In this document: positions 12,721-25,190 of the stretch, piece by piece
Position numbering within the stretch: the stretch's first letter is position 1
Layout: every line of letters begins with the position of its first letter
DNA from: Sipunculus nudus
Lineage: Eukaryota; Annelida; Sipuncula; Golfingiida; Sipunculidae
Length of the DNA stretch: 64,000 nucleotides
NCBI GenBank assembly: GCA_026874595.1
Contig: CM049314.1
Span: 69,950,300-70,014,299 of the forward strand
Direction of reading: 5' to 3'
Notes under the pieces: model-generated
What the model was told of the DNA's origin: nothing
The model's database searches: none
The model's input: only the letters and a program-made list of their open reading frames with translations
Translations under genes and position numbers: made by a program

Positions 12721-12911
12721 TGATGTACTGGGGACCTATAGTTTCTGACGAATTTGATGAACGGCATTTCAGATATTTGTTCCACCTGACAAATTTTCTT
12801 TACGATACAGAATCTTGTTCATGATTTTAATCAACGATGACAGTGTCGCTAAATAGCGAATCTGAGAGACAAATTCCAGATTCGGCAAAACTGGTGTGTT
12901 TTTTCTTTTAT
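10617..12911. other. Gene-free stretch, one unrecognised ORF
   Basis: AT-rich sequence with AAT tracts near 12440-12485 and a long (AT)n at 12657-12718. An open frame at 11860-12180 begins with TTG, shows no family motif, and ends near a GTAAGTG that could be a donor; I do not call it a gene. The 11.4-12.1 kb part is richer in G+C than its flanks and may be an eroded mobile element. Confidence 0.4.
12657..12718. repeat. (AT)n microsatellite
   Basis: About 62 bases of uninterrupted AT. Confidence 0.95.
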
Positions 12912-15360
12912 TTATGACAGATCGTACGTGCATACTAAATGTTCACAAAGTGCCCGACATCCGAATCCCAAAGTATTTGTTGCAACCAACAATTCGCATA
13001 CGTTTCCCAAAACATTTACAGCAGTGCATGCATTTGTCTTTATGCAGAATCTAGCACATGCCATCGGACCGTAGCTCTCCATGATATGCTTTGTAATTAC
13101 AACTCCAGTAGCCTGGCTTCCTTGGTCGTACGAAAAGAAGCTGGTGGTTCTAACACTGGTGTCTACTGAAATCATAAAGAAAACATTCCAAGCTGAACAC
13201 AATGAATTCTGTCCCAAATTGTAAATAAACTGTGCCATATTTTTGCGATAAAAAATTATTTACTTGACCACACTGAGACTATAAAATCTTTTTTTTTAAT
13301 GCCTGCTGTTGTAGTTTACATTATTCTGAATATATTTACGGTGATTGCAAAATGGTGATGATTACGATGACTGTTTTTCTTTGTCATGACAGTTTACTTA
13401 TGACTTTAGTTATGACGACCCCAGTTGGTATTGGTATGATGATTATAATATTTGTTTACAATGTGATTCCATGGGGACTAAGACATTAATAAAGAATATG
13501 AAGGCTTTATCACCAGTCACGAGGAAATATAACCTAATAATAGCTGTTTACGGCTAAATAAACTCTTCATTAATAGTTGAAGTTAAACACATCATAGGTT
13601 TTATTTTTTAATGATTACGGTAAAACTTAATATAGGACTGATATTTACAACAAACAGAGTTTATGAAATATTTATTGCTTTAACATTTTTTTTTTAATTT
13701 AAGCATAAGGCAAAATGTTCAAAGTCGTTACCTAGCGAGGTTGTCAGGTGATAGAAACTTTTCCCCTCACGGTAGTCTTTAGAGAGGGTACAGAAACATG
13801 TTGCTTTCCACTTTCGATTATTCGATAAATCGATAATTTCAACCTGGAAAAAAAGTTACACACCTCACCAAGAGGTACCATATTCCATCTGTAACTTAGC
13901 AACATACATTTAATATCAGCCATTTCTTTCGAATTTCTGTAAAATTTAGTTCCGTATCATTGAACGTTATCTGTTTACTTGTTAAAACGCTGAGAGAAAT
14001 AATTGTGCCGTAACATATGAACAGTTTCAAACGTCCAAACAGGCCAAAAAATATCTTATTTGAAGATAATTAAAGGTGATGTCATCAATTCAATCACTAA
14101 ATCATAACATCCTTTGATATATCTAATACATGTTAAACCCGCGGTAGCTAAAATTGATATAAATCATATATGCTTCATAATTAAAGTATTTTTTTAAATA
14201 GTCTTTATCCTGTCTGTTAAAAAAATTACATATTCAAGTTCCCATGCATCTTTGCTGTCTAGATATACGTCGATTCCTGTAACGTCACCAAGGATAAAGC
14301 CAACTGAAACCGTTACCTATTGCATTCTGCAAAACAGTTGGTAAACATTGTATTTCAAATAATAAACCATTTAATTTTTACCGTTCACACCAAAAAACCA
14401 ATATAATTAAAAAGTAAAACTATAAACGTATATCTTATTAAAATAAATTCTATTCTTCACGATAATTGTAACCTGAGATCAGGCATAAAGGGAATTTGTC
14501 CTGAATCCGAAAATTTAAAATCTTGGGGGATCCATCTACTATTATATTTGACTGGCACTCAACGATAAATATTGTATGTGCAAGGTGGTTTATGTAATTA
14601 GTCCTAAAACTTTAATATATGTGTGAAACAAAGCACTTCCGACTCAGAAACAATATATAATAGGCCAATGCACTTAATTTTAATAGTAAATAATAATTAG
14701 ATTGTGGAGTTGCAAAGATAAAGCTTACAGATTAAAGGAAATCAACAAAACATTAACTCACTGAGCTCTGGGCATATTCTGGGTAACAAAAATAAGCTCA
14801 GAAACAGATTTAGTTCCATAAAATTGTAACGAGACAGTGCCAGTAGTTTGTGCCTCCTTTGCATCTTTCGTCATAAAACCGACATTATAGTCACCGGCTG
14901 AAAGCAAAAATTGAAAAAAAAGTTCATTTATCAATCCAGTATTCCTTCTCTAGATTTTCACCTGTAGTATGACCATTATTTGGACATGCGACTAATAACA
15001 TTTGTGAGTACTAATGTGTACGCAAAACGACAGCCTCCATGAGTGGTTTCGAGAAAATGGTAGAAAAACGGACAAGAGTCTATCTGTGGAGAGGGGTTGG
15101 TGCCCAAATTCTCAATTTAGATGGAATAATATACACTTAACCCCATTCAGATATGTCTGTGCGAAAGTAATCAAGCAATTTCATACACAGCATAGATCAA
15201 TATAAATATATAGATATGTATATATAAAAAAATAGTGAGGTTTTTCAGTACGAAAATATACGAAAATTCCCAAACCTATATTTTGCAGGCTTCCTAGCAA
15301 CAAATAGCAGATGATACCCAATCTGTTTTTCCTGGCTGGGTAACCATTGGATCCCTTCAT
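12912..15360 (-). pseudogene. PLAT-PAN family copy 3, five exons, one in-frame stop
   Basis: Five exons on the complement: 15276-15360 (28-residue leader, MKGSNGYPARKNR then LGIICYLLLGSL), 14762-14897 (PLAT part 1, YNVGFMTKDAKEA and VSLQFYGTKS), 14230-14326 (PLAT part 2, LGDVTGIDVYLDS and AWELEY), 13732-13843 (PLAT part 3, VEIIDLSNNRKWKATCFC), 12912-13165 (PAN, FFSYDQGSQATGVV and PMACARFCIKTNAC). All lengths and phases match copies 4 and 6, and every splice site is canonical. The third codon of exon 3 is TAG where copies 2 and 4 have TGG (Trp), so the 227-residue product would stop about a third of the way in. Everything else is open, so this may be a recent pseudogene, a null allele or an assembly error. 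The PAN exon has two extra cysteines near its end (GFGCRALCEHLVC). Confidence 0.72.
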
Positions 15361-15438
15361 ATTTATGTCCTACTACATGGAAGGAACGAATAAATATTAA
15401 AGCTTTTTTAAATATTAATTTATTATGATATAACTTAC

Positions 15439-15464
15439 CCTTGGCCGTTATCTTTTATATCAGC
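15439..15464 (-). promoter_or_regulatory. Putative core promoter of copy 3
   Basis: On the complement this reads GATATAAAAGATAACGGCC, matching the TATAWAAGATAACGTCC block found upstream of copies 4-6. It lies about 80 bases before the start-codon exon. A GTAAGT follows within about 12 bases and a TAG acceptor precedes the ATG exon, so a very short intron in the 5' UTR is possible. Confidence 0.45.
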
Positions 15465-17053
15465 AATATTGAATAATGAGCGAGATGAAAGACTTAACAA
15501 GAAAAAAATCGATTTAATCGAAACATATGAATATTTATGATTACAAGCAAGATAGCATGTTGATGATGTGGTAGACAGCGAGAGCAGAAACTTCTAAAAA
15601 ATAAGCAAAGGTAGTAAAAAACAGCTTGGTGAAACTTTTGACTTTCATGTTAAATAAATATCCCGAACATAATCTATATTACACATTACATATACCTATC
15701 GCATATTATTAGAAGTTCCAAAAACTTGTCTTACTGTAAACTTAACCCTGTTGGAAATATAAAAGTGTGATTCATGCAAATTGAAAATGATTGGAGCTAT
15801 AGCAGATTTACCTACAATTTGGTGAGACTTAAACATATAAATAGCAGCATGAAGTAAAGATGATTGCTTTTTTTGCGAGAAATATCTAAATTTTGAAATT
15901 AGATTGTTTGTGCAATATTAGATACTCACCTTTAAGGTATCGGCGTTTATTATGTATGAAGCGCCTTTACGTCGATGGTATCCGTTTCGTGGGTGGGAGG
16001 GTTCCTTTGATGATGGTTTGTCAGAGACCGGAGATGATTGTCTTATTTACAATAGATAAAGGCTGGATGGCCACATACTGAAACTCCATTGATGTCCATT
16101 ATTACTCGCACAGTTGACAATGGTTATGGTACCGGTGGACTCTTAATGTAATTGAAAGAAACACAGCTGGAGCCCTGATCAATCATTCATTTTGTTCCGT
16201 TTGATATTCATTAGTCCTGGTGCTTTACTCTTTCGTCGATAAATTGGACCCCTGGTGTAAAGCAATGCCCTGTCACGTGTTTTTTTTATATCACTTTTGC
16301 ATTTTAACTTTTATTAATATAATGCTGTTAAAACTAAACAAATACATACTTCGTAAGCTTAACATGTAAAACCTTTTTGCTATTTATTTTGCATGTCAGT
16401 TAGGTGTGAATGCAACATGTAAAATCGGAATTGAGTATATGATTAACTGTATAAATCCTTCTCATAAGGTCCAGCGCAATCATCTGATGTGTTAATTGCT
16501 AAATTTCCGCTTAAAGTTTTATCCTTTTTATATAAGTTGGAATATATTATTTTATGCAGCATGCCAAAAAGTCACAAATTGACGAGATACCCGTATTAAA
16601 TTATTATATTTCTACAAATATATTAATTCTTCAGTCATACGCCACTTTTCTCTGGAGGAATAAGTCTGTAAAGTGTAATAAAAGTTGGTCAACACCGAGC
16701 AGTTGCTGAAAAAGAGAGAGAGAGAGAGTTAAATATACAGAAAATGGAACACAACAAGAAGAATTGTTAGCAATGACCCGTGCAAGATGTTTATGCAGTA
16801 CATTCACGGCATTAATTGCGAACTTTGCTCCAAGGAATTGATCATCATATCTTTTAACAGAAATGTTCATGATTTTTGCATTTATTTTCGAACGTCTTCT
16901 TAGATGTTCAATGCTGAAAATTTCCAATGCTTAATTGAATCCGTCTTGGATACAGACATGATTTTTTTATACCACTGGCGCATGAGCCTTAATTATTTAC
17001 ATGATAGACGAGAACTAATTTTGAAATGTGCTATCAAAGTGATTTTAGTGTTG

Positions 17054-17126
17054 ACCCAATAAATGGCGTTATAACACAATACTTTTGCAGACCCATTAGA
17101 TGGCGTTACAACACAATACTTTTGCA
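17054..17126. repeat. Short tandem duplication, period about 38
   Basis: ATGGCGTTATAACACAATAC and ATGGCGTTACAACACAATAC, each followed by TTTTGCA, lie head to tail. Confidence 0.8.
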
Positions 17127-19384
17127 TGAAGCATATCTACCAGTTATTAGTTACTGTATTTCTCACCAGGGGTCATTCTGGTGAGATATGTTGGAGTGGA
17201 CGAGCTAAGGGGATTTTTTGATTTAACGAAACCATGTGTTCCAATAGAGCACTTTAACACATTTTGAGGCCACCTTGTTCAAACAGTTATATACTATACC
17301 ACTATTGGTACTGAAGCTATATTTGGATCTCTGGAGACTAGAAACATTGTTTATTTTTAGTTAAAACGCGTCCTTAAAGTAAAAAAAAAGACCCACCAAT
17401 AGGGCTGCCACATGGGCAAAACATGCGAATATTCATTTAGGTTACAATTTAAAAATACATGAATACTACTGTATTGGGTCTCAATTAGTGAAACCAAGTG
17501 TTACTTCATGCATTTTTAATGTTAAATAGATAAAAGAAAACTTGGATACAATGATTACAATGCAATAAGGCAATCGACACGGTTCATAGGATTTTCGTCA
17601 ATAATATTTAAGTTAAGCTTCACGTTTTGTGTAAAATGTTAGATGTTGCATGTGTCATCTGCCTCATTTTATTGCCATATATGTTAGCCAATTATATTGA
17701 ATTTTTAAATCTTAGTAAATTATTAAAAAGCCACTGCTGATACTTCAGCGAAAATGAATATAATGGAAAAGAAAAAAAATATGAATTATAACATATTTAA
17801 TTCCATGGGTGCCTTTAATTATACTGTCAAATTGTCGAAATTTGTTTTCAAAACGAGTGTTATACTATTTAATTTTGGAAAAAAGCTCAGTGTTTTGAAT
17901 AAGCTAATCCCGTAGGAAAAAAAGTTTCACGTTCACGCGTGGAAGAAAGAGGACCTCAAGCACACAAATTGTGACACTTTCGTAGATTTAATCTGTGTAA
18001 TCTCAAATGGATATGTGCATTGCTACGTGTGTATTTATTTCAGTGAAAATTGTATTTTTTTTAATAGTTCATCTTTTAATGTAAAAATCAATTGCATATG
18101 TGTCCTGTTTATTCGGAAAACAACTCTTGATTCGCATGGTGTAATGGCCACGTATTCTAACACGTGTGTCCTCATGTGTCAGAGGGATAATAGTAAAGTG
18201 ATTTCTTGTATTATCTTTAAACGCACAAGGACCCCAGTGTCATTTCTGTTTATTATAAATGTCACATGATCTGTTAAGCATCAATGGAATTGATTTTAAT
18301 GTGTTACTACCCTATCGCTGATGTATTTTATGGGTCATAATAGGCAAGGTAGGCAGTAGTCTTCAGTGTAAAAAAAAAAAAAAAAAAATATACTTAGTAT
18401 GTGAAGGAACTTTCACACAAAAATTGCACCTCCCCATCGGGCATCATTTAGGAATTTACGGTGCAAAAAGTTACTATATACCTTAATATTTAAGTAAATT
18501 AAATGCCTTAATTTCTTTTTTTTTTCTAAAAGCATTTACTAATATAGACTGGCCCAGTCGATGCAATTGTTAAAACACAATTTATCCCAGAGAAATATTA
18601 AAGTTACTTTTGCCATCTCGCGGCAAATTATATAACTAAAGTACGGTTCTCTCGCTGACTGATTCATCGACTGGTAAACATCACCAATCATGGGACGGTC
18701 AGCGCCACTTTACACCGCTTCGCTAAACTAAGGGCTTTTCCAGTGATGTAAGGAGTAATTGGTGGTCTTTCCCAGAATCTTTCCTTTTTTTCAAACCAAT
18801 ATTGTTCATTCCGTTACCGCCTATTGCGGGTCTTCCGCTGGCTATATATATTCCCAGTTATCAGTCTTAATATTTTATGTACTCGCCTATTTTGATTACG
18901 GTTAGACTTTCAACAATATAACCCTTAGCCTCAATGTGTCACTGTTTATCAGACCATCGCTCTTATAAAACGGACCTGTCAAAATGTATCTTTATCTCAG
19001 CCAATCAGCGTCAGATATTCAGGTGTACACGCTACGAACGCAATCAAACTGTGATACATGTACCGGCTTGCTGAAACGAACATGGCGATCTGCGTGTTGG
19101 CAACTTTGTAGCGGCTTAGGGAAGCAATGCACATTACAAAATCGTTTTGTAATCGATTGTTTCTACAATCAACACGACAGGACGGTCCATGTATCCACTA
19201 CAAAGCGGGACGAGCTGTCTATTGCTTATAGGTCGCTGTAAGCGTTCTCCTGGCAACGATGCAACTCACATGAGGCGTGACGGCCTGATACGCATATATA
19301 GTGGAATCGTCAGGAGCCTTGAGACGCCCAAATATGCAAATATCAGGTATTCACCATACGGACTTTACAGGGTTTAGTTATGAG

Positions 19385-19605
19385 TTCATCACAACTCTAT
19401 CCACGGTGTTTTGACTCAGCATATTGTATTTTAGTATTTTCATCAATCAACTATATCCAAGGTGTTATGACATACCACATTATACTTTAGTATTTCCACC
19501 ATCAAAACTTTATCCAAAGTGTTATGCCATTCCACATTGTATTTTATTATTTTTTATTATTTCAATCATCACAACTTAAGTAAAGTGTTTATACATACAA
19601 TATTG
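19385..19605. repeat. Degenerate tandem array, period about 60
   Basis: Three to four diverged units built from ATCACAACTCTATCCA, GGTGTTTTGACTCA and CATATTGTATTTTAGTATT-like pieces. Confidence 0.7.
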
Positions 19606-20263
19606 TGATCATTATATTTATTTTCATGTGCTGCGAAAAAAAGTACGAGTTTGAAATCGGGGAAACAAATTAAGTTGTAAAAGTGACCCACGCAGCTCCT
19701 CGCCCGGATGTGAACCGTAATGCGAAATCCTACTAGATTGTACGACTTTGAAAATTAGGCCATGACCAAAAACAAATATCATCTGCAAACCTGTAATCCG
19801 TCATATTTGAGATCTAGCCCAATCACAGACCGTATAGCAGAAATAAAACAACAATGAAGCGAAATCTTAATTGATAGTTTTTACTCTAAAGGACGTAAGA
19901 AATTCCATCCATAAATAAATGAACCAAATATGAATGTTGAAGTAAATTCGTCATAGGCCTCTCCTTAAGGCACCTTTTAAATGCGAGCGGTTCCGCACGC
20001 TAAAAAGAAAATTCGCTAAATTGAGCTTTTCCGCGAGCCCCTCCTCGTGACATGTTTTACAAAGCGTTCCCAGTCCCCAAGCGTTCCCGTAAACATGTAG
20101 AGCATGTATCTGTCATGTGCAGTTCATTGTATTCATGCATGTTTTTAAATTGTTTGTTATATTTGCAGTAACGTATAGTTATAATCAAGGTAGTGTGCTA
20201 TTAAACTATGTGTTACTGACATGCGGATCGAGGTCCACGTCGATAATAATATATTCAACAACC

Positions 20264-20265
<2 letters not shown>

Positions 20266-20304
<39 letters not shown>

Positions 20305-20367
20305 TGGTATCGCCGTGTTAGTTTGTAGTAGAAGCGTAGGTAAATATAAAGAGAGAACTTGTTAATA

Positions 20368-20405
<38 letters not shown>
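20266..20405. repeat. (AC)n and (AT)n microsatellites
   Basis: (AC)n at 20266-20301 and (AT)n at 20372-20405, separated by about 70 bases of unique sequence. Confidence 0.95.
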
Positions 20406-20409
<4 letters not shown>

Positions 20410-21959
20410 CTGGACAAGCAGAGCAGTAATTAATTATTATCTGTCCTATTATAAATAAAAATGTTTGTTCATATATTTTCATTTGCTGGTAACGGTTAAA
20501 CAGATAGATGTATTGTATGTCGGACAGGGGGTTTAAGCTAAACAATATCTTTTGTGTTTGATCTTAAGATTCCGGGTCCTTGAAACCATATTAACTCCCC
20601 CCTCCTCCGCCTACGCTGTCCAGCTTATCAGATATGTCCTTGGTATTTCCAAACTTATTCAGCAATTAGCTAGTTGGACTATTATACTACCTGCAATGTA
20701 AGACAATCACAGTTCCTCTTCTGTGGTCAATGTCAAAATTTGGTTTCCGTAAAAGGATGATCAATATTTGTATAGTAGAACTACCTGAATTCATACATGG
20801 CTAGCATCAAAATCGTTGTGCAGAAACATACACATCATAATATTTGTAGTCCTGCATGGAAACATAATTGATCCTATTTCTGTTTGGTGCAAATTTATAC
20901 CAGAAACTGTGGACCAGTTTTCAATATTTTCTCTTGGTTTCAGTTACCAAATGCAGCTTAAATCATATTTTTATGGTTCTTCGCTTTCAAAGTTTACCGT
21001 GAACTTGTAATGTTTAGTTTTATCAAAGGGGGCCAGTCGGTACATGAAACAAAATTGCAGGATTTTTAATATGTCATATTTTTATAACACTTGACACGAG
21101 ATCACGAGTTTGATGATGATTATGTTGATGTTCTATTAACCGTATTGATTGGCAATGGTTGCTCAAAATTTAGAACCTAATTTAGGGATTCAAGTTGATA
21201 ATACAACACGTATCTTTTCATTTTTTTCACATATAACGTTAATTTAATGACCATAATTTATCACCACTTATTAAAAACATTGAACTTGGAATACAATACT
21301 TCCCCTTTTTTGGACCAACTAGGCGTATAATTAACCTTTGTAGTCACAAAACACGTGTGTGATGTAAGAGAACTTATTATAGTCAAACTGCAGAAAAGAA
21401 ATGTAAATATTTTAATATTCGACTCATATTCCTTTTAAACTAACCAGATAAATTTTAAACATTTCTCTTGCTTGTGACCTCTCTATTCAAAACTGAATAT
21501 TCTTATCGCAGTAGATCTTTAATTACTCGCCATAATTTAAAAATTGAATACACCACGAAGATCAGATATTTGAAGTAAGAAGAAACAAAGTCGATTAAAA
21601 CCACAGACGAGACACTGACGTGGACAAATGTTTTCTTTTTTTAAGGTAACTATGACGTCAAAATCCCGGTGTCGCGGCATTACTCATATTCTTTAAATTA
21701 TTTTTTTACTTCAAATTGCTACTTCGAATGTAATAAAATACCATTTTGCTTAAGGGGGTAACTTTTCATGCTGAATCCAGTAAGCGCATTAAAAAATGTT
21801 ATCGTTCACCTTTAAAATAGTTCAAAATAGAAGACATTTCTGCACTGCTAACTTTGTCTATAAATAAGCCACTACATGAAACGAAAAAATATCTTACCAT
21901 GAGTGCAGTAATTATGACGTCACAAGGAAAATAGACTTTGAAACTTCTGAAATCACAGT

Positions 21960-24900
21960 TTACATTACATAAGGGATTATTTTTTTATGCTTAAAAGCGT
22001 AAGTTACTTTAAGATGTTCACATTGTTCCCCAAGTCCAGTTTCTATGGCATAACTGTTGACCAGTAATTCACACATGTTTCCTATGATATTGACTCCTGT
22101 ACAAGCGTTTGCCTTCATGCACAATCTTGCACATGCCATTGGGTTGTTACTATCCATGACATGCTGTGAAATGTTAACTCCAGTTGCCTTACTTCCTTGG
22201 CCGTACGAAAAAAAGATAGAGGTTCTCACACTGGGATCCACTGAAATAATAATAACACAAACTTTGTTACAATGGCTGCTAAACCGTATGTGACTAAATT
22301 GTGGCCAAAGAGTCTATGATTCCAATGACTGACAATTTAACACCAATACCTTGGTCTCGTATGTCATAACTCTTTGACGATAGTTATGGTAGGTACATTA
22401 TATGTTTGCTCCCCAAGGCAGGTGCGATTGACCTGGCTGTGCTTATTGTACCAAAGTAGAAAAGCCTGTGTGACTGGCAGAATTATGGGATTCTGGGTCG
22501 TGCACACAGTTCATCCACCAGTATATAGCGGCCAATAGCACTGACCCATCCGCTTTCTCCTGCCTGTATCACTCCTGCTCATATCCCACGAGCCGCCCCT
22601 TTCCTCTCTGTGACTGATCTTTCATGTCTTATACATGTACATGTATGACATGTGCGGCGGTGTTGACCCATCCATACCTGGGTTTTGTCACTTATGTGGT
22701 ATGATTTTGTAATCTTGGGGTAGGGAAAATAAATGTATTGACCCAAGGGGATACATAATCAATTAACTGATGTCTCATGTTTTACTGTATCTGTGACTGA
22801 ATGTGATTCATAAATACTGCTTCTGTATGTCACCTTACTTTGACTATAGATTTGACGATTATATGTTTATGCTCATCTCAAAACGTTCATTATAATTATG
22901 ATAACCTTAATACCTGCTCTCTGTAATTATACTATGCTTTTGTGAAAATTACAATGTGTATTTCCATGTGTGTGATACAGAGGAAAACACACGTGGTGGC
23001 ATTGCTGGTAAAGTTTCTCTTACATAAGTGTTAGATTGGAGCTATTGATTTTGATCTTGTAGTATTCACGGTAGTTTCTTACTTGATCGACAATGTGTTT
23101 TTTTGTTGTGAAACAATATGGTTCTTATGTTATAATTAAAGGTATGGTTTGATCGGCTGTATGGTAGAACTGATGTTGGTACTTTATCTGTTAAATTAAT
23201 ATATTGTAACGGACGGCGCAGTTATACGAAGCCACATATTACCTTGTGAGGTGGTTAGGTGATACAAACGTTCACCCTCAAGTTGGTCTGTAGACAGTGA
23301 GCAGAAACATGTAGCATTCCATAAACGATTAGTTGATAAGTCGCTGATTTCAACCTGTGGTAATATTAAACCCGACAGCACAAATTGACCAGATCCCCAT
23401 TTGCTAAAAGCATCTTACAGTAGCAATACTCCGTCATGAAAGCAAATATGTATTATTTTATCGAATATTCTTGTAGCCACTGCTGTTCATCGCATATCCT
23501 TCTATTATGAATATTCAAAATTAAACTTGGTAGTTAAAATATTTACAAGGACAAACTATATAAGCAGACATGAAACATTTTTTTTCTCCAAATATTTGGA
23601 AACCGACAAATGCTAAAATATTAATCGGTAGGTAACCTATGATTCAGTTATATTCTTTTGATCATAAAAATAAACTGCACTATCTTTAAATTTTCTAAAT
23701 ATACCTCTTACAGTAATCTGCAAGTATACACCCACAAGTACTAAAGTGATAATATAAATATCACAAACAAATGATCAAGTATTTCATAATATTTGTCATT
23801 TACTGGTATTAAATCATTATTCTGTTTGATCTTTGAACATTATCTAGCAAACCAGGACATAAGGTTTACATATTGCAGGTCCCATTGGTCGCCGCTATCA
23901 AGATCTACGTCAATCCCAATGAGATCGCCGATGTCTACCCCAACAGAAACTGTCACCCATTTCATTCTGCAAAACACAAAGTAGACACTCATAGAATTGC
24001 ATGACGTATTGGTTTTAGTATTTTATAGACAGCATACGAATCTTGTAAAAATATATTTTAAAGTATGTTACCAACGACATATAATGAGAAACGCCGGTTC
24101 TTAAACTTCCAAGCGGTAATACAATGTGACCCATTTAAGTATTGGTTATTTAATGTACTCTTGATGATATTGATTTTTATTTAAGCATTGTATAATTTGT
24201 ATAACATGGGTAGCATGAATATGTTTAAATGTAATTTAAAAAAAAAATATTTCATATCCTGACTTAGAAAGTAAAGTGTAAAATAGGGCAATTTTTGATA
24301 GTGTTATAGAGCTTTTAGTGATATGCATTCAAATGTTTGACGCCTGACGGTAATTAAACAGGTGGTGTGTAAATTAATAAGATAATAACTCACTGAGCTC
24401 TCGACATACCGCTGGCAACAAATATCATTCCAGAATTGGACTTCGTTCCATAAAATTTTACCGAGACAGACCCGGCAGAATCTGCGTATAGAGCGTCTTT
24501 TGTCTTAAAGCCCAAAATAAAATCACCAGCTGAAAGAAGGAAAAATACATACATAGAGTATAATCTGGTGAAGTAAAGATCAAACATATTCTCCACTTCA
24601 GTTCCATAATAAATATTTTGAATGTTTTACGAATATTGTAAGCGAATGTTTCGAATTCAACCAAATCTTACATTCATTTTTATTGGAAGACGGTTATAAA
24701 AGAATATATAAAATACAATATTATATATGAGATATATAATTTGAATATATCAATACAATATTAGAGAAATTTCCAAACCCTTAGTCTTCAGGCTTACTAA
24801 GAACAATAATCAAAATTTCCTCTTTCACTTCCATCATATATACTTTAATTGTTTAACGAATATTGTAAGTGAATGTTTCGAATTCAACCAAAGCTTACAT

Positions 24901-25086
24901 ACTTTTATATTGGAAGACAGTTATAAAGTATATGATTACAATGTTATATATGAAATATATATTTTTGAATATATAATACAATATAAGAGAAATTTTCAAA
25001 CCTATAGTCTTCAGGCTTACTAACAACAAGAAGCAGATCATCCCGACCCCGCTTCTCCTATCTGAGTTGTAATATAACATGATCAT
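21960..25086 (-). CDS. PLAT-PAN secreted-type protein, copy 4 (intact, 236 aa)
   Basis: Five exons on the complement: 25002-25086, 24394-24529, 23870-23966, 23243-23354 and 21960-22240, giving 236 residues and a TAA stop. Residues 1-28 (MIMLYYNSDRRSG then VGMICFLLLVSLKTI) are a leader or signal anchor. Residues 29-143 form a PLAT/LH2-like domain: FILGFKTKDALYAD, VSVKFYGTKSNSG, VSVGVDIGDLIGIDVDLD, QWDLQYVEISDLSTNR and the closing CFC. This is the usual order of a basic G-T-x-D strand, a V-x-F-Y-G strand, an L-G/G-D-L strand, W-x-L-x-x-V and a terminal cysteine. Residues 144-236 hold a PAN/apple-like module (FFSYGQGSKATG, PMACARLCMKANAC, GNMCELLV, EQCEHL). All donors and acceptors are canonical and phases are 1-2-0-1. 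The tail is about 10 residues longer than in copy 6. Family assignment by motif; the ligand is unknown. Confidence 0.82.
24598..25035. repeat. Tandem duplication covering the end of exon 1 of copy 4
   Basis: Two direct copies, about 24598-24815 and 24838-25035, share ACGAATATTGTAAG, GAATGTTTCGAATTCAACCA, TATTGGAAGAC and TAGTCTTCAGGCTTACTAA. The right copy contains the true 3' end of exon 1; the left holds a decayed exon-1 end inside intron 1. Confidence 0.8.
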
Positions 25087-25166
25087 ATTCGCTGTCCTGT
25101 ATGAATGAGATAAATAGTTAGATGTACGTTCATGAAACCACTGCATTATTATATATATATCTATTT

Positions 25167-25190
25167 CCTCAGGACGTTATCTTATATAGT
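25167..25190 (-). promoter_or_regulatory. Putative core promoter of copy 4
   Basis: On the complement ACTATATAAGATAACGTCCT, a TATA box followed by the family-shared GATAACGTCC, about 80 bases before the ATG and upstream of an acceptor-like CATACAG that opens the start-codon exon. Confidence 0.5.

Larger units (their letters stand above)
15465..21959. other. Gene-free stretch between copies 3 and 4
   Basis: No supported exon. It contains a tandem duplication at 17054-17126, a tandem array at 19385-19605, an (AC)n at 20266-20301 and (AT)n at 20372-20405. About 20.6-21.8 kb shares short blocks (TAAGACAATCA, GTTCACCTTTAAAAT on the opposite strand) with 26.6-27.0 and 31.4 kb. A moderately GC-rich, low-repeat part at 18.6-19.4 kb has TATA-like sequences but no gene I can name. 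Confidence 0.4.

Noticed and set aside
16756-16835. Possible plus-strand PAN exon remnant (MTRARCLCSTFTAL)
   Set aside because: Resemblance to PMACARLC...CTAV is weak and frame-dependent, with no flanking family exons or splice sites.
19400-19605. CRISPR-like regular repeats
   Set aside because: Units are contiguous and diverged with no unique spacers; the context is eukaryotic, so it is a simple tandem array.
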